From JAKPAM01 sp047601745 (lineage in GTDB: Bacteria > Pseudomonadota > Gammaproteobacteria > Burkholderiales > Burkholderiaceae_E), in the NCBI GenBank assembly GCA_047601745.1, contig JASGIS010000001.1:2418001-2482000 (forward strand): 64,000 nucleotides of DNA, read 5' to 3'. The number at the start of each line of letters is the position of its first letter. Position 1 is the stretch's first letter. Positions 8,741 through 16,893 of the stretch are shown here, piece by piece. The notes beneath the pieces are model-generated. The model worked only from the letters and a program-made list of their open reading frames with translations. It was not told where the DNA came from and made no database searches. A program made the translations under genes and the position numbers.

Positions 8741-9718
8741 ATGGCTGACAAGCACGTTCCCGTGACCATCCTCACCGGATTCCTGGGCAGCGGCAAGACG
8801 ACGCTGTTGAACCGGATCCTGAAGGAAGACCACGGCCTGAAGATCGCCGTCATCGAGAACGAATTCGGCGCCGAAGGCATCGACAACGAATTGCTGCTGC
8901 AGAATCCCGACGAGCAGATCGTCGAGATGAACAACGGCTGCATCTGCTGCACGGTCCGCGGCGATCTGGTCCGCATCCTGGGCGACCTGCGCGAGCGCCG
9001 CGAGGCCGGCGAACTGCAATTCGACCGCGTCGTCATCGAGACCACGGGCCTGGCCGATCCCGGCCCGGTCGCGCAGACCTTCTTCATCGACGACGACGTC
9101 GCCGACTATTACATGCTCGACGCGGTCGTCGTGCTCGTCGACGCCAAGCACGGCGATCGCCAACTGACCGAGCACCAGGAAGCGCAGGAGCAGGTCGCTT
9201 TCGCCGACCGGCTGATGCTGTCGAAGGTCGACGTCGCCACGCCCGACGAAGTCAAGGCGATCAAGGCCCGGCTCGCGAGGCTCAATCCGCGCGCGCCGAT
9301 CAAGGAAGTCCATTTCGGCAATGCCGACATTCGGGACGTGCTCGACCTGAAGGGCTTCAACCTGAATGCGATCCTCGACATCAATCCCGAATTCCTGTCG
9401 AGCGACGAGCATCATCACGACGATGCCGTGCAATCGTTCGTGTTCAAATCCAACAAACCGTTCAATCCGACCAAGTTGGAGGATTTTTTATCCGGGATCA
9501 TCCAGGTTTACGGGCAGGACATGTTGCGGTATAAAGGCGTGCTTTATATGAAGGGCATGGACCGGCAGACCGTTTTCCAGGGCGTTCACCAGATGATGGG
9601 AGCGGATCAGGGGCGGCGTTGGCAGCCTGGTGAAAAACCTGGCAGCAAGATGGTCTTCATCGGCAGGAACCTGCCGAAGGACATCTTCCTGAAAGGCCTG
9701 GAGCAGTGTCTGGCCTGA
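8741..9718 (+). CDS. CobW/COG0523 family GTP-binding metallochaperone
   Basis: 325 residues, G3E GTPase. Walker A 'GFLGSGKT' (13-20), the metal-binding 'GCICC' motif (66-70), 'ETTGLADPGPV' and 'LSKVD' are visible, followed by the CobW C-terminal domain beginning near a histidine cluster ('EHHHDD'). COG0523 proteins deliver zinc or other metals to client enzymes and are often induced by zinc starvation. The ATG at 8741 is preceded by GGAG. It follows the Fur-family gene by 75 bp, and that gap contains an inverted repeat, GCTGCCG-TAT-CGGCAGC. Codon use from about 9430 to 9700 shifts towards A/T-ending codons, including a TTA leucine. Confidence 0.9.
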   Translation: MADKHVPVTILTGFLGSGKTTLLNRILKEDHGLKIAVIENEFGAEGIDNELLLQNPDEQIVEMNNGCICCTVRGDLVRILGDLRERREAGELQFDRVVIETTGLADPGPVAQTFFIDDDVADYYMLDAVVVLVDAKHGDRQLTEHQEAQEQVAFADRLMLSKVDVATPDEVKAIKARLARLNPRAPIKEVHFGNADIRDVLDLKGFNLNAILDINPEFLSSDEHHHDDAVQSFVFKSNKPFNPTKLEDFLSGIIQVYGQDMLRYKGVLYMKGMDRQTVFQGVHQMMGADQGRRWQPGEKPGSKMVFIGRNLPKDIFLKGLEQCLA

Positions 9719-9827
9719 CCAGGTTCGCAGATTCCTCTGACCCGGAAAGAGAGGGCAGTGGTACGGGGGTCGACCGTCGATGGAGCGACTCAGCCTCATC
9801 ATTGTTTCGCGCTAGCAGGTAGAGACT

Positions 9828-10259
9828 ATGGCAGCAACCATCCGGGATAAGAAAGTTCTGACGGAATCGGAAATCCTCGCGATGTCCGATAACGACTACA
9901 TGAACGAGGCCCAGCTCGAGTTCTTCCGGCAGCGCCTGCAGCAGATGGAGCGTGACATCCTGCACAACGCCGACGAGACGACCGAGCATCTGCGCGAGAC
10001 GGTCATCGTGCCCGATCCGGCGGACCGCGCGACGATCGAGGAAGAACACGCGCTCGAACTGCGCACGCGGGACCGCGAGCGCAAGCTGCTCAAGAAGATC
10101 CAGCAATCGCTGGGACGGATCGAAAGCGGCGACTACGGTTTCTGCGAAGAGACCGGCGAGCCGATCGGCGTGCCGCGCCTGCTCGCGCGGCCGACCGCGA
10201 CGCTGTCGCTCGAAGCCCAGCAGCGCCGCGAGCTTCGTCAGAAACTGTACGGCGATTGA
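9828..10259 (+). CDS. dksA: RNA polymerase-binding protein DksA, zinc-finger residues mostly lost
   Basis: 143 residues. Coiled-coil half ('EFFRQRLQQMERDIL', then 'DPADRATIEEEHALELR') with the Asp-Pro-Ala-Asp tip that reaches into the RNA polymerase secondary channel, and the C-terminal domain 'YGFCEETGEPIGVPRLLARP'. Canonical DksA has four zinc cysteines; here only the first remains and the later pair is replaced ('TLSLEAQQRRE'). Such cysteine-poor DksA is common in alpha- and betaproteobacteria and works without zinc, which fits its position next to Zur-like and CobW genes. DksA acts with ppGpp on rRNA and amino-acid promoters. Confidence 0.92.
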   Translation: MAATIRDKKVLTESEILAMSDNDYMNEAQLEFFRQRLQQMERDILHNADETTEHLRETVIVPDPADRATIEEEHALELRTRDRERKLLKKIQQSLGRIESGDYGFCEETGEPIGVPRLLARPTATLSLEAQQRRELRQKLYGD

Positions 10260-10399
10260 CGTATTCGTGTCGCCGATCGTCGGGTTCGACGGTCGGTGGT
10301 CACGGTCCGATACGCGGCACGAAGGGAAGAATGGCCCGCGCGACGCGGGTGCTACACTGATTTTTCGTTCCCAGCCTTTCGTGCCAGGATTCGGAAACA

Positions 10400-11809
10400 G
10401 TGGTTTTCTCGCTTTTCGGTCGCAAGGATAAATCGACGTCGCGCAAATCGTCCGCGGCGTTGGCGCGTGGGCCGGACAGCGGGTTGCGCGGGCCGGTTTC
10501 CCCGGTGCCGACGACCGAAATCCAGCGCGAACTGGCACGGCAGACCGCCGAAAAGATCGATCGGATCGAATCCGAGATGATCGCCGCGTCGCTGCCGATA
10601 CCTTCCGCGCCCAAGCGCGTGCAGCAGCGCATCGAAGCCGCCCGTGCCGGCGCGGACGCCATCGATCCGATGACGCTGCCGCCGCTCGAAATGCCGACCG
10701 ACATCGTCGGTTCGGTGGCCGACGAAGAATTCCGCATCGTCGAAGGGCCGCTCGCTCCCGAATTCGAAGAAGCCGCGATCCTGTTCGCCAACGGGCAGGG
10801 CGAGGCGGCCGCCGCCACGCTGGCCATGGTGCTCGTCGACGGCAACGAACTCGCGCGCAGCCAGCAGGGCTGGATGATGCTGCTCGACGTCTACCAGTCG
10901 CTCGGCTCCCAGGACGCCTTCGAGGCCGCGGCCATCGCGTATGCGGCCCGTTTCGAGGTGTCGCCGCCGGCCTGGCGCGGCGACCACGCCGACGCCGGCC
11001 AGGCGCCGGAGCAGGCCGCACCGCCGGCGCGGGGCGGGCTGGGCGTCGCCGTCGCCGCCCGCCTCGACGAATCGTTCGGCAAGTCCTTCGAACTGGCGGT
11101 GCGCGCACAGCAGGGCAAGCGCTCGGTCACGGTCGACGTGACGGCCGTGCGGCAGGTCGACGCCGCCGGCGTCTCGCTGCTGCTCGATCTGATCCGCCGG
11201 TTCAAGGCCGGCGGCGGCCAGTTGACGCTGGTCGGCTCGGCCTCGCTGCTCGACGCGATCAGGCCGCTGGTGCCGGCCGGCCGCCGCGACGACGGCGAGG
11301 ACATCTGGATGCTGGCGCTCGAACTGCTGCGGGTGCAGGGCCTGCGCACCGAATTCGACGATCTGAGCATCGACTACTGCGTGACCTTCGAGGTTTCGCC
11401 GCCGCCGTGGGAGCCGATGCCCGACACCGTGCGCGAATCGGCGTCCGGCGATCCGCAGTCGGCGGTAACGGAGCCTGACGACGACGCGGCATCGACGTCG
11501 TCGACCGCGCCGTTCGCACCGTTCGCGACGATGCGCGGCCATCCGCTGGCCGGCCAGATTGCCGGTCGCGCGCAGAAGGAGCTCGAAGCGCTGCGCGCGT
11601 ACGCCGAGACCCGCAGCAAGGTCGTCATCGACTGCCGCGACCTGGTGCGGCTCGATTTCGTCGCCGCCGGCGAACTGCTGAACGAGGTCGTCTCGATGCG
11701 CTCGGCCGGCAAGGAGATCGTCTTCGTCGACGTCAGCGCGATCGTCGCGGCGCTGCTGTCGGTCATGGGCATCCCGGACCTGGCCGAGATCCGCAAGCAC
11801 CGGATCTGA
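10400..11809 (+). CDS. Protein with two STAS domains
   Basis: 469 residues from a GTG start (10400). After a charged N-terminal head and a small helical region (about 100-195), two STAS-like modules are visible: 'RSVTVDVTAVRQVDAAGVSL' (about 233-290) and 'KVVIDCRDLVRLDFVAAGEL' (about 405-465). Each is preceded by a similar strand, 'RFEVSPPAW' or 'TFEVSPPPW', which suggests an internal duplication. STAS domains act as anti-sigma-antagonist or lipid-transporter (MlaB) partners; no clear phosphorylatable Ser at the usual spot can be assigned. Its placement just before hslVU is seen in other Burkholderiales as far as I recall. Function unknown. Confidence 0.75.
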   Translation: MVFSLFGRKDKSTSRKSSAALARGPDSGLRGPVSPVPTTEIQRELARQTAEKIDRIESEMIAASLPIPSAPKRVQQRIEAARAGADAIDPMTLPPLEMPTDIVGSVADEEFRIVEGPLAPEFEEAAILFANGQGEAAAATLAMVLVDGNELARSQQGWMMLLDVYQSLGSQDAFEAAAIAYAARFEVSPPAWRGDHADAGQAPEQAAPPARGGLGVAVAARLDESFGKSFELAVRAQQGKRSVTVDVTAVRQVDAAGVSLLLDLIRRFKAGGGQLTLVGSASLLDAIRPLVPAGRRDDGEDIWMLALELLRVQGLRTEFDDLSIDYCVTFEVSPPPWEPMPDTVRESASGDPQSAVTEPDDDAASTSSTAPFAPFATMRGHPLAGQIAGRAQKELEALRAYAETRSKVVIDCRDLVRLDFVAAGELLNEVVSMRSAGKEIVFVDVSAIVAALLSVMGIPDLAEIRKHRI

Positions 11810-12037
11810 TGACAGGGCTGCCCCGTCCGGTCGGCTCCGTTCCCGTCCAGTTCGCCCGCTTCCTCTGATCGGCCGCCGTCCGGTGGTCCTTCCCCGTCCG
11901 GTCGTCCCTCATCCGGTCGTCCCCCGTCGCTCTGGTCCGCCCCATCCTTCGCCGCGGTTCCCGTCCGCCCCCTTGCATTTCGCGAGCGCCGCCCGCATCT
12001 GCGCCCTTCACGGGTTCCAACCTAGGCGGAGCGACTG
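11810..12037. other. Spacer before hslV with degenerate short repeats
   Basis: No gene is supported. The stretch is pyrimidine-rich on the plus strand and contains several degenerate copies of a CCGTCCGGTCGT-like unit (about 11823-11935). The hslV promoter should be here, but no clear -35/-10 pair or heat-shock promoter was recognised. Confidence 0.4.
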
Positions 12038-12598
12038 ATGGAGCAATTTCACGGCACGACCATCGTGTCCGTACGGCGGGGCGATCTGGTCGCGCTGGGC
12101 GGTGACGGCCAGGTGACGCTGGGTCACATCGTCATCAAGGCCGGCGCGCGCAAGGTGCGCCGCCTCTACCAGAACAAGGTGCTGGCGGGATTCGCCGGCG
12201 GCACCGCCGACGCGTTCACGCTGTTCGAGCGTTTCGAGGCCAAGCTCGAGAAGCACTCGGGCCACTTGCTGCGTTCGGCGGTCGAGCTGGCCAAGGACTG
12301 GCGGACCGACCGCATCCTGCGCCGGCTCGAGGCGATGCTGGCGGTCGCCGATGCCGAGTATTCGCTGGTGATCACCGGCAACGGCGACGTGCTCGAGCCC
12401 GAGCAGGGGCTGATCGCGATCGGCAGCGGCGGCGCTTATGCGCAGGCGGCCGCGCGCGCACTGCTCGAGAACACCGAGCTCGACGCCGAGACGATCGTGC
12501 GTCAGTCGCTGAAGATCGCCGGCGACATCTGCATCTACACGAACCAGCAGCACACGATCGAGACCCTGCCCGCCAAACAAGGACCGGCCGCCAAATGA
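12038..12598 (+). CDS. hslV: ATP-dependent protease peptidase subunit HslV
   Basis: 186 residues. N-terminal-nucleophile peptidase of the HslUV (ClpQY) protease. 'GTTIVSVRRGD' places the catalytic threonine at position 7 after removal of the leader. 'LYQNKVLAGFAGGTADAFTL', 'ELAKDWRTDR' and 'GDICIYTN' are family signatures. Forms two stacked hexamers capped by HslU. The stop overlaps the hslU start (ATGA), so the two subunits are translationally coupled. Confidence 0.97.
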   Translation: MEQFHGTTIVSVRRGDLVALGGDGQVTLGHIVIKAGARKVRRLYQNKVLAGFAGGTADAFTLFERFEAKLEKHSGHLLRSAVELAKDWRTDRILRRLEAMLAVADAEYSLVITGNGDVLEPEQGLIAIGSGGAYAQAAARALLENTELDAETIVRQSLKIAGDICIYTNQQHTIETLPAKQGPAAK

Positions 12599-13950
12599 CG
12601 CAGATGACGCCCGAAGAAATCGTCTCCGAACTGGACAAGCACATCATCGGCCAGCACAAGGCCAAGCGCGCGGTGGCCAACGCGCTGCGCAACCGCTGGC
12701 GCCGCCAGCAGGTCGACGAGCCGCTGCGTCACGAGATCACGCCGAAGAACATCCTGATGATCGGGCCGACCGGCGTCGGCAAGACCGAGATCGCGCGCCG
12801 GCTGGCGCGGCTGGCCAACGCGCCGTTCATCAAGGTCGAGGCGACCAAGTTCACCGAGGTCGGCTACGTCGGCCGCGACGTCGACACGATCGTCCGCGAC
12901 CTGGCCGAGGTCGCCGTCAAGCAGACGCGCGACCAGGAAAAACGCAAGGTGCTGCAGCGCTCGCAGGATGCGGCCGAGGACCGCGTGCTCGACATCCTGC
13001 TGCCGCCGGCGCGGCCGTTCGGCTTCGGCGCGGGCAGCGATGCCGATCACGTCGGCGGGGCCGAGGGCACCGCCGATTCGTCGACGCGGCAGAAGTTCCG
13101 CAAGCGCCTGCGCGAGGGCGATCTGGACGACAAGGAGATCGAGGTCGACGTGTCGCAGGCGCTGCCGTCGCTCGATTTCGTCGGCCCGGCCGGCATGGAA
13201 GAGATGACGCAGCAGTTGCAGTCGCTGTTCCAGGGCATGCAGGGGCGCAAGAAGACGCGCAAGCTCAAGATCAAGGAAGCGTTGAAGCTGCTGGCCGACG
13301 AGGAGGCCGGCAAGCTCGTCAACGAGGACGAGATCAAGACGCGCGCGATGACGGCCGTCGAGCAGACCGGCATCGTGTTCATCGACGAGATCGACAAGGT
13401 CGCGTCGCGCAGCGAGACGCAGGGCTCGGACGTGTCGCGCCAGGGCGTGCAGCGCGACCTGCTGCCGCTGATCGAGGGGACCGCCGTCAACACCAAGTAC
13501 GGCGTCGTGCGCACCGATCACATCCTGTTCATCGCGTCGGGCGCGTTCCACCTGGCCAAGCCCTCGGACCTGATCCCCGAGCTGCAGGGGCGGCTGCCGA
13601 TCCGCGTCGAGCTCGATTCGCTGAGCGCCGACGATTTCACGCGGATCCTGACCGACACCGACGCGAGCCTGACCAAGCAGTACGAGGCGCTGATGACGAC
13701 CGAGGGCGTCACGCTGGCGTTCGAAGCGTCGGGCGTCGAGCGGCTGGCGCAGATCGCGTTCTCGGTCAACGAGAAGACCGAGAACATCGGCGCGCGGCGG
13801 CTGTACACGGTGATGGAGAAGCTGCTCGAAGAAGTGTCGTTCACCGCGCCGCGGCACAGCGGCCAGACGGTGCGCATCGACGCGGCCTTCGTCGACGAGC
13901 GGCTGGGCTCGCTGGCGCAGAGCGAGGATCTGGCGCGCTACGTGCTCTGA
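12595..13950 (+). CDS. hslU: ATP-dependent protease ATPase subunit HslU
   Basis: 451 residues. AAA+ unfoldase partner of HslV. N-terminal 'ELDKHIIGQHKAKRAVANAL', Walker A 'GPTGVGKTEI', pore motif 'GYVGRDVD', Walker B 'GIVFIDEIDKV', sensor arginine region 'NIGARRLYTVMEK' and the C-terminal 'LARYVL' that docks into HslV. The intermediate domain (about 110-240) carries a Gly/Asp-rich insertion. The last 13 bp overlap the 3' end of the convergent CWC gene. Confidence 0.97.
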   Translation: MTQMTPEEIVSELDKHIIGQHKAKRAVANALRNRWRRQQVDEPLRHEITPKNILMIGPTGVGKTEIARRLARLANAPFIKVEATKFTEVGYVGRDVDTIVRDLAEVAVKQTRDQEKRKVLQRSQDAAEDRVLDILLPPARPFGFGAGSDADHVGGAEGTADSSTRQKFRKRLREGDLDDKEIEVDVSQALPSLDFVGPAGMEEMTQQLQSLFQGMQGRKKTRKLKIKEALKLLADEEAGKLVNEDEIKTRAMTAVEQTGIVFIDEIDKVASRSETQGSDVSRQGVQRDLLPLIEGTAVNTKYGVVRTDHILFIASGAFHLAKPSDLIPELQGRLPIRVELDSLSADDFTRILTDTDASLTKQYEALMTTEGVTLAFEASGVERLAQIAFSVNEKTENIGARRLYTVMEKLLEEVSFTAPRHSGQTVRIDAAFVDERLGSLAQSEDLARYVL

Positions 13951-14357
13951 CGGCCGCCGCCGTCGCGGTTGTCGCTGTCACCGCCACCGTTACCGCCGCG
14001 GTTGCTGTTGCTGTTGCTGTTGCTGTTGCGGCTGCTGCCACCGTCACGGTTGCCGCCGCCGCTGACCTCGCCGCTGGTTTTCCCGTCGAGCGTCCGGCGG
14101 CGGGCGAGGCAGAGCGGGCATAAGCAACGGGCGCCCGGCGACCGCATCGCCGCCGTCGTCTCGGGCGCTGCCGGCCGCGCATCGAAGCACCAGCAGTGCC
14201 CGCCCGCTCGGGCGGCCTCGACCCGGCAGCCGTTGGCGCCGCCGCACGACGGGCAGACGGCCGGGTCGGCGTCGCGCGCCGCATGACGCGCGGCATTGCG
14301 ACGCGGCGGGCCGTCGCGGACGCGATCGTCAGGTTTCGGGGGCGGTGCGACAGTCAT
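13938..14357 (-). CDS. Small cysteine-rich CWC family protein
   Basis: 139 residues from the ATG at 14357. The core shows 'CPSCGGANGCRVEAARAGG' followed by 'HCWCF' and, after a spacer, 'CLCPLCLARR', which is the cysteine pattern of the CWC family (named for the Cys-Trp-Cys motif). A zinc-binding or other metal role is plausible but unproven. The C-terminal 40 residues are low complexity (Gly, Asn, Ser), partly encoded by a hexanucleotide repeat (gttgct, five copies, 14001-14030 on the plus strand). Lies between convergent hslU and divergent argB. A longer minus-strand frame continues across argB, but only this part has family motifs. Confidence 0.7.
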   Translation of the reverse strand: MTVAPPPKPDDRVRDGPPRRNAARHAARDADPAVCPSCGGANGCRVEAARAGGHCWCFDARPAAPETTAAMRSPGARCLCPLCLARRRTLDGKTSGEVSGGGNRDGGSSRNSNSNSNSNRGGNGGGDSDNRDGGGRQST

Positions 14358-14388
14358 CGATCGCTGATCTTTCGGGGGGCCGGGCGCG

Positions 14389-14416
14389 TACAATCTCGCG
14401 CGAAAGCGCGCGCGAG
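14389..14416 (+). promoter_or_regulatory. Candidate argB promoter and leader hairpin
   Basis: A -10-like TACAAT (14389-14394) is followed at once by a hairpin, CTCGCGCG paired with CGCGCGAG (14395-14402 with 14409-14416). The 3' arm runs into the GAGGAAG ribosome-binding site (14414-14420) of argB. No good -35 is visible. Confidence 0.4.
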
Positions 14417-14429
14417 GAAGCTGCCCATT

Positions 14430-15347
14430 ATGACCACCGAAGCCCATCATCCGACCACCGATTCGACGCCGTTGCCCCCCGGCGTGAAGGCCGCCGTGCT
14501 GGCCGAGGCGCTGCCGTACATCCGGCGCTTCCACGGCAAGCTGTTCGTCATCAAGTACGGCGGCAACGCGATGACCGATCCGCTGCTCAAGCGCAGCTTC
14601 GCCGAGGACGTCGTGCTGCTGAAGCTGGTCGGGCTGAACCCGGTCGTCGTGCACGGCGGCGGTCCGCAGATCGAGCAGGCGCTGACCAAGCTCGGCAAGA
14701 AGGGCGAATTCATCCAGGGCATGCGCGTGACTGACGCCGAGACGATGGACATCGTCGAGATGGTGCTGGCCGGGCAGGTCAACAAGGAGATCGTCGAGCT
14801 GATCAACCACGCGGGCGGGCAGGGCGTGGGCCTGACCGGCCAGGACGGCGGGCTGATCCGCGCGAAGAAGCTGCAGATGGCCGACCGCGATCACCCGGGC
14901 CAGTTCATCGACATCGGCCAGGTCGGCGACATCGAGTCGATCGACCCGCGCGTCATCCAGACGTTGACCGGCAGCGGCTTCATCCCGGTCATCGCGCCGA
15001 TCGGATCGGGCAGCGCCGGCGAGACCTACAACATCAACGCCGACGTCGTCGCCGGCAAGATCGCCGAGGTGCTGCGCGCCGAGAAGCTGATCCTGCTGAC
15101 CAACACGGCCGGCGTGCTCGACAAGTCGGGCAAGCTGCTGACCGGCCTGACCGCGCGCAGCATCGACGCGCTGTTCGCCGACGGCACGATCTCGGGCGGC
15201 ATGCTGCCGAAGATCTCGTCGGCGCTCGAAGCCGCCCGCTCCGGCGTCAACGCCGTGCACATCATCGACGGCCGCGTCGATCACTGCCTGCTGCTCGAGA
15301 TCATGACCGACCTGGGCGTCGGCACGATGATCAAGAGCCGCGATTGA
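14430..15347 (+). CDS. argB: Acetylglutamate kinase
   Basis: 305 residues. Second step of arginine biosynthesis: phosphorylates N-acetyl-L-glutamate with ATP. Family motifs: 'FVIKYGGNAM' (phosphate-binding Lys and Gly-Gly), 'NPVVVHGGGPQIEQAL' (substrate loop), 'YNINADVVAGKIAE' (Asn-Ala-Asp) and 'GGMLPKI' with the catalytic Lys. The ATG at 14430 has a GAGGAAG site at proper spacing; the open frame runs further upstream without homology. It is the first gene of the argB / nucleotidase / slmA group that is common in betaproteobacteria. Confidence 0.96.
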   Translation: MTTEAHHPTTDSTPLPPGVKAAVLAEALPYIRRFHGKLFVIKYGGNAMTDPLLKRSFAEDVVLLKLVGLNPVVVHGGGPQIEQALTKLGKKGEFIQGMRVTDAETMDIVEMVLAGQVNKEIVELINHAGGQGVGLTGQDGGLIRAKKLQMADRDHPGQFIDIGQVGDIESIDPRVIQTLTGSGFIPVIAPIGSGSAGETYNINADVVAGKIAEVLRAEKLILLTNTAGVLDKSGKLLTGLTARSIDALFADGTISGGMLPKISSALEAARSGVNAVHIIDGRVDHCLLLEIMTDLGVGTMIKSRD

Positions 15348-15384
15348 CGGCGAAGCGAGACCGGTCGCCGCGGCCGCTGGGGCC

Positions 15385-15447
15385 GTCGGGACTGCCGAGG
15401 CTGTCGGGACCGTCGGGGCTGTCGGGGCTGTCGGGGCTGTCGGGACC
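15385..15447. repeat. Seven 9-bp tandem repeats between argB and the nucleotidase gene
   Basis: Units of gtcggg(a/g)c(t/c) type start at 15385, 15394, 15403, 15412, 15421, 15430 and 15439; three are identical (gtcggggct). They fill most of the 136-bp argB / nucleotidase gap. Confidence 0.85.
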
Positions 15448-15483
15448 GTCGCGGCCGGCCGGTGATGCGCGCCGGGTTCGCGC

Positions 15484-16242
15484 ATGACGAGCGCCGCCGT
15501 CCGCCGTCGTCGCGCGCTTCGTCGCGACGAACAGGCGCGGGCCGCCGGCCTGGCCGAGCGCCGTCGGCGCCAGGTCTGGCTGTTCGACCTGGACAATACG
15601 CTGCACGACGTGCTGCCGCACATCATGCCGCGCATCAATCGCGACATGACGGCCTACGTCGCCCGCCGGCTGTCGATCACTCAGTGCGAGGCCGACCTCG
15701 TGCGCACCGACTACTGGCGCCGCTACGGTGCGACGCTGCTCGGCCTGATTCGCCATCACGCGGTCGATCCGCACGAGTTCCTGCGCGACACGCACGTGTT
15801 TCCCGACCTGCAGGCGCTGGTCGCGCGCAGCCATGCGCTGGTGCGGGTCTTCCGTCAGCTGCCGGGGCGCAAAGTCATCGTCACCAACGCGCCGCGCGTC
15901 TACGCGCGGGCGGTGCTGGCCCGGCTCGGCCTGATGCCTTTCGTCGACGACCTGGTGTCGATCGAGGACATGGCGTTCGCCGGCCGCTGGCAGCCGAAGC
16001 CGTCGCTGGCGATGATGCGGCGGCTGGCCGGACGGCTGCGCCTCGATCCCCGGCGGTGCACGATGATCGAGGACACGCCGCGCAACCTGTGGCCGGCCAA
16101 ACGGATGGGCATGCGTACGATGCTGGTCCATGGCTGGGCCTGGCGCGCGAAAGCCGGCGCGCGGCCGCTGGCCGGTCGTGCGCGGCGCATCGATTTTCAA
16201 ATACAATCAGTGCTTACTATCACGCGCGTGCGCCTGAGATGA
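15484..16242 (+). CDS. HAD-superfamily pyrimidine 5'-nucleotidase
   Basis: 252 residues. Motif I 'WLFDLDNTLHDV' with the nucleophile Asp and acid Asp, motif II in 'KVIVTNAPRVYA', motif III Lys in 'GRWQPKPSLAMM' and motif IV 'CTMIEDTPRN'. This matches the yeast Sdt1-like pyrimidine 5'-nucleotidases that dephosphorylate UMP/CMP. A basic N-terminal extension of about 28 residues precedes the domain. In betaproteobacteria this gene usually lies between argB and slmA. Its stop overlaps the slmA start (ATGA), suggesting translational coupling. Confidence 0.88.
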   Translation: MTSAAVRRRRALRRDEQARAAGLAERRRRQVWLFDLDNTLHDVLPHIMPRINRDMTAYVARRLSITQCEADLVRTDYWRRYGATLLGLIRHHAVDPHEFLRDTHVFPDLQALVARSHALVRVFRQLPGRKVIVTNAPRVYARAVLARLGLMPFVDDLVSIEDMAFAGRWQPKPSLAMMRRLAGRLRLDPRRCTMIEDTPRNLWPAKRMGMRTMLVHGWAWRAKAGARPLAGRARRIDFQIQSVLTITRVRLR

Positions 16243-16850
16243 CAGCCGAACACAGCGAATCGCCGCGACCCGCCGGACGCCCGAAACCCGGCGAGCGGCG
16301 GCTGCAGATCCTGCAGACGCTGGCCGCGATGCTGCAGGAGCCGTCCGGGGATCGCGTGACGACGGCGGCGCTCGCCGGCCGGCTGCACGTGTCCGAGGCC
16401 GCGTTGTACCGGCACTTCGCCAGCAAGGCGCAGATGTTCGAAGGCCTGATCGAGTTCATCGAGAACTCGGTGTTCGGGCTGATCGGCCAGATCCTGACCG
16501 AGCACGACGACGCGATCGCGCAGTTGCGCCAGATCGTCACGATGCTGCTCGGTTTCGCCGAGCGCAATCCCGGCATGACGCGGGTGTTGATCGGCGATGC
16601 GCTGGTCACCGAGGACGACCGCCTGCAGGAGCGCATCAATCAGTTGACCGACCGGCTCGAGACCTCGCTCGAGCAATGCCTGCGCCAGGCGGTCGCGCAG
16701 GGCCGGCTGCCCGCCGATGCCGACGTCGCGGCGCGCGCGGGTATCCTGCTGGCGTTCGTGCAGGGCCGCTGGCTGCGGTTCGCCAAGAGCGGCTTCAAGC
16801 GTCCGCCGGCCGAGTTGCTGGCGCCGCAACTGGAGATCCTGCTCGGTTGA
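16239..16850 (+). CDS. slmA: Nucleoid occlusion factor SlmA (TetR family)
   Basis: 203 residues. TetR-type helix-turn-helix at the N terminus ('VTTAALAGRLHVSEAALYRHFASK') followed by 'MFEGLIEFIENSVFGLI', the SlmA signature after the recognition helix, and a helical dimerisation and FtsZ-interaction domain. SlmA bound to chromosomal sites blocks FtsZ ring assembly over the nucleoid. The ATG at 16239 overlaps the nucleotidase stop. An AT-rich patch before it (16191-16222, including TACAAT) could give an internal promoter, but no canonical SlmA site was found. Confidence 0.9.
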   Translation: MTAEHSESPRPAGRPKPGERRLQILQTLAAMLQEPSGDRVTTAALAGRLHVSEAALYRHFASKAQMFEGLIEFIENSVFGLIGQILTEHDDAIAQLRQIVTMLLGFAERNPGMTRVLIGDALVTEDDRLQERINQLTDRLETSLEQCLRQAVAQGRLPADADVAARAGILLAFVQGRWLRFAKSGFKRPPAELLAPQLEILLG

Positions 16851-16893
16851 CCGGCGGACCGCGCCGAGCCGAGCGTTCGAAACGGAAGAGCCG

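Noticed and set aside
9481..9493. GGATTTTTTATCC as a terminator
   Set aside because: It lies inside the CobW coding sequence in frame, and the stem is only four base pairs.
14358..15647. Minus-strand frame continuing from the CWC gene across argB
   Set aside because: The argB frame on the plus strand is certain, and the minus-strand sequence there has no motif; only the CWC part is kept.
16191..16238. SlmA binding site in the slmA promoter
   Set aside because: GTGCTTACTATCAC resembles the 12-bp SlmA site only loosely and has the wrong spacing.
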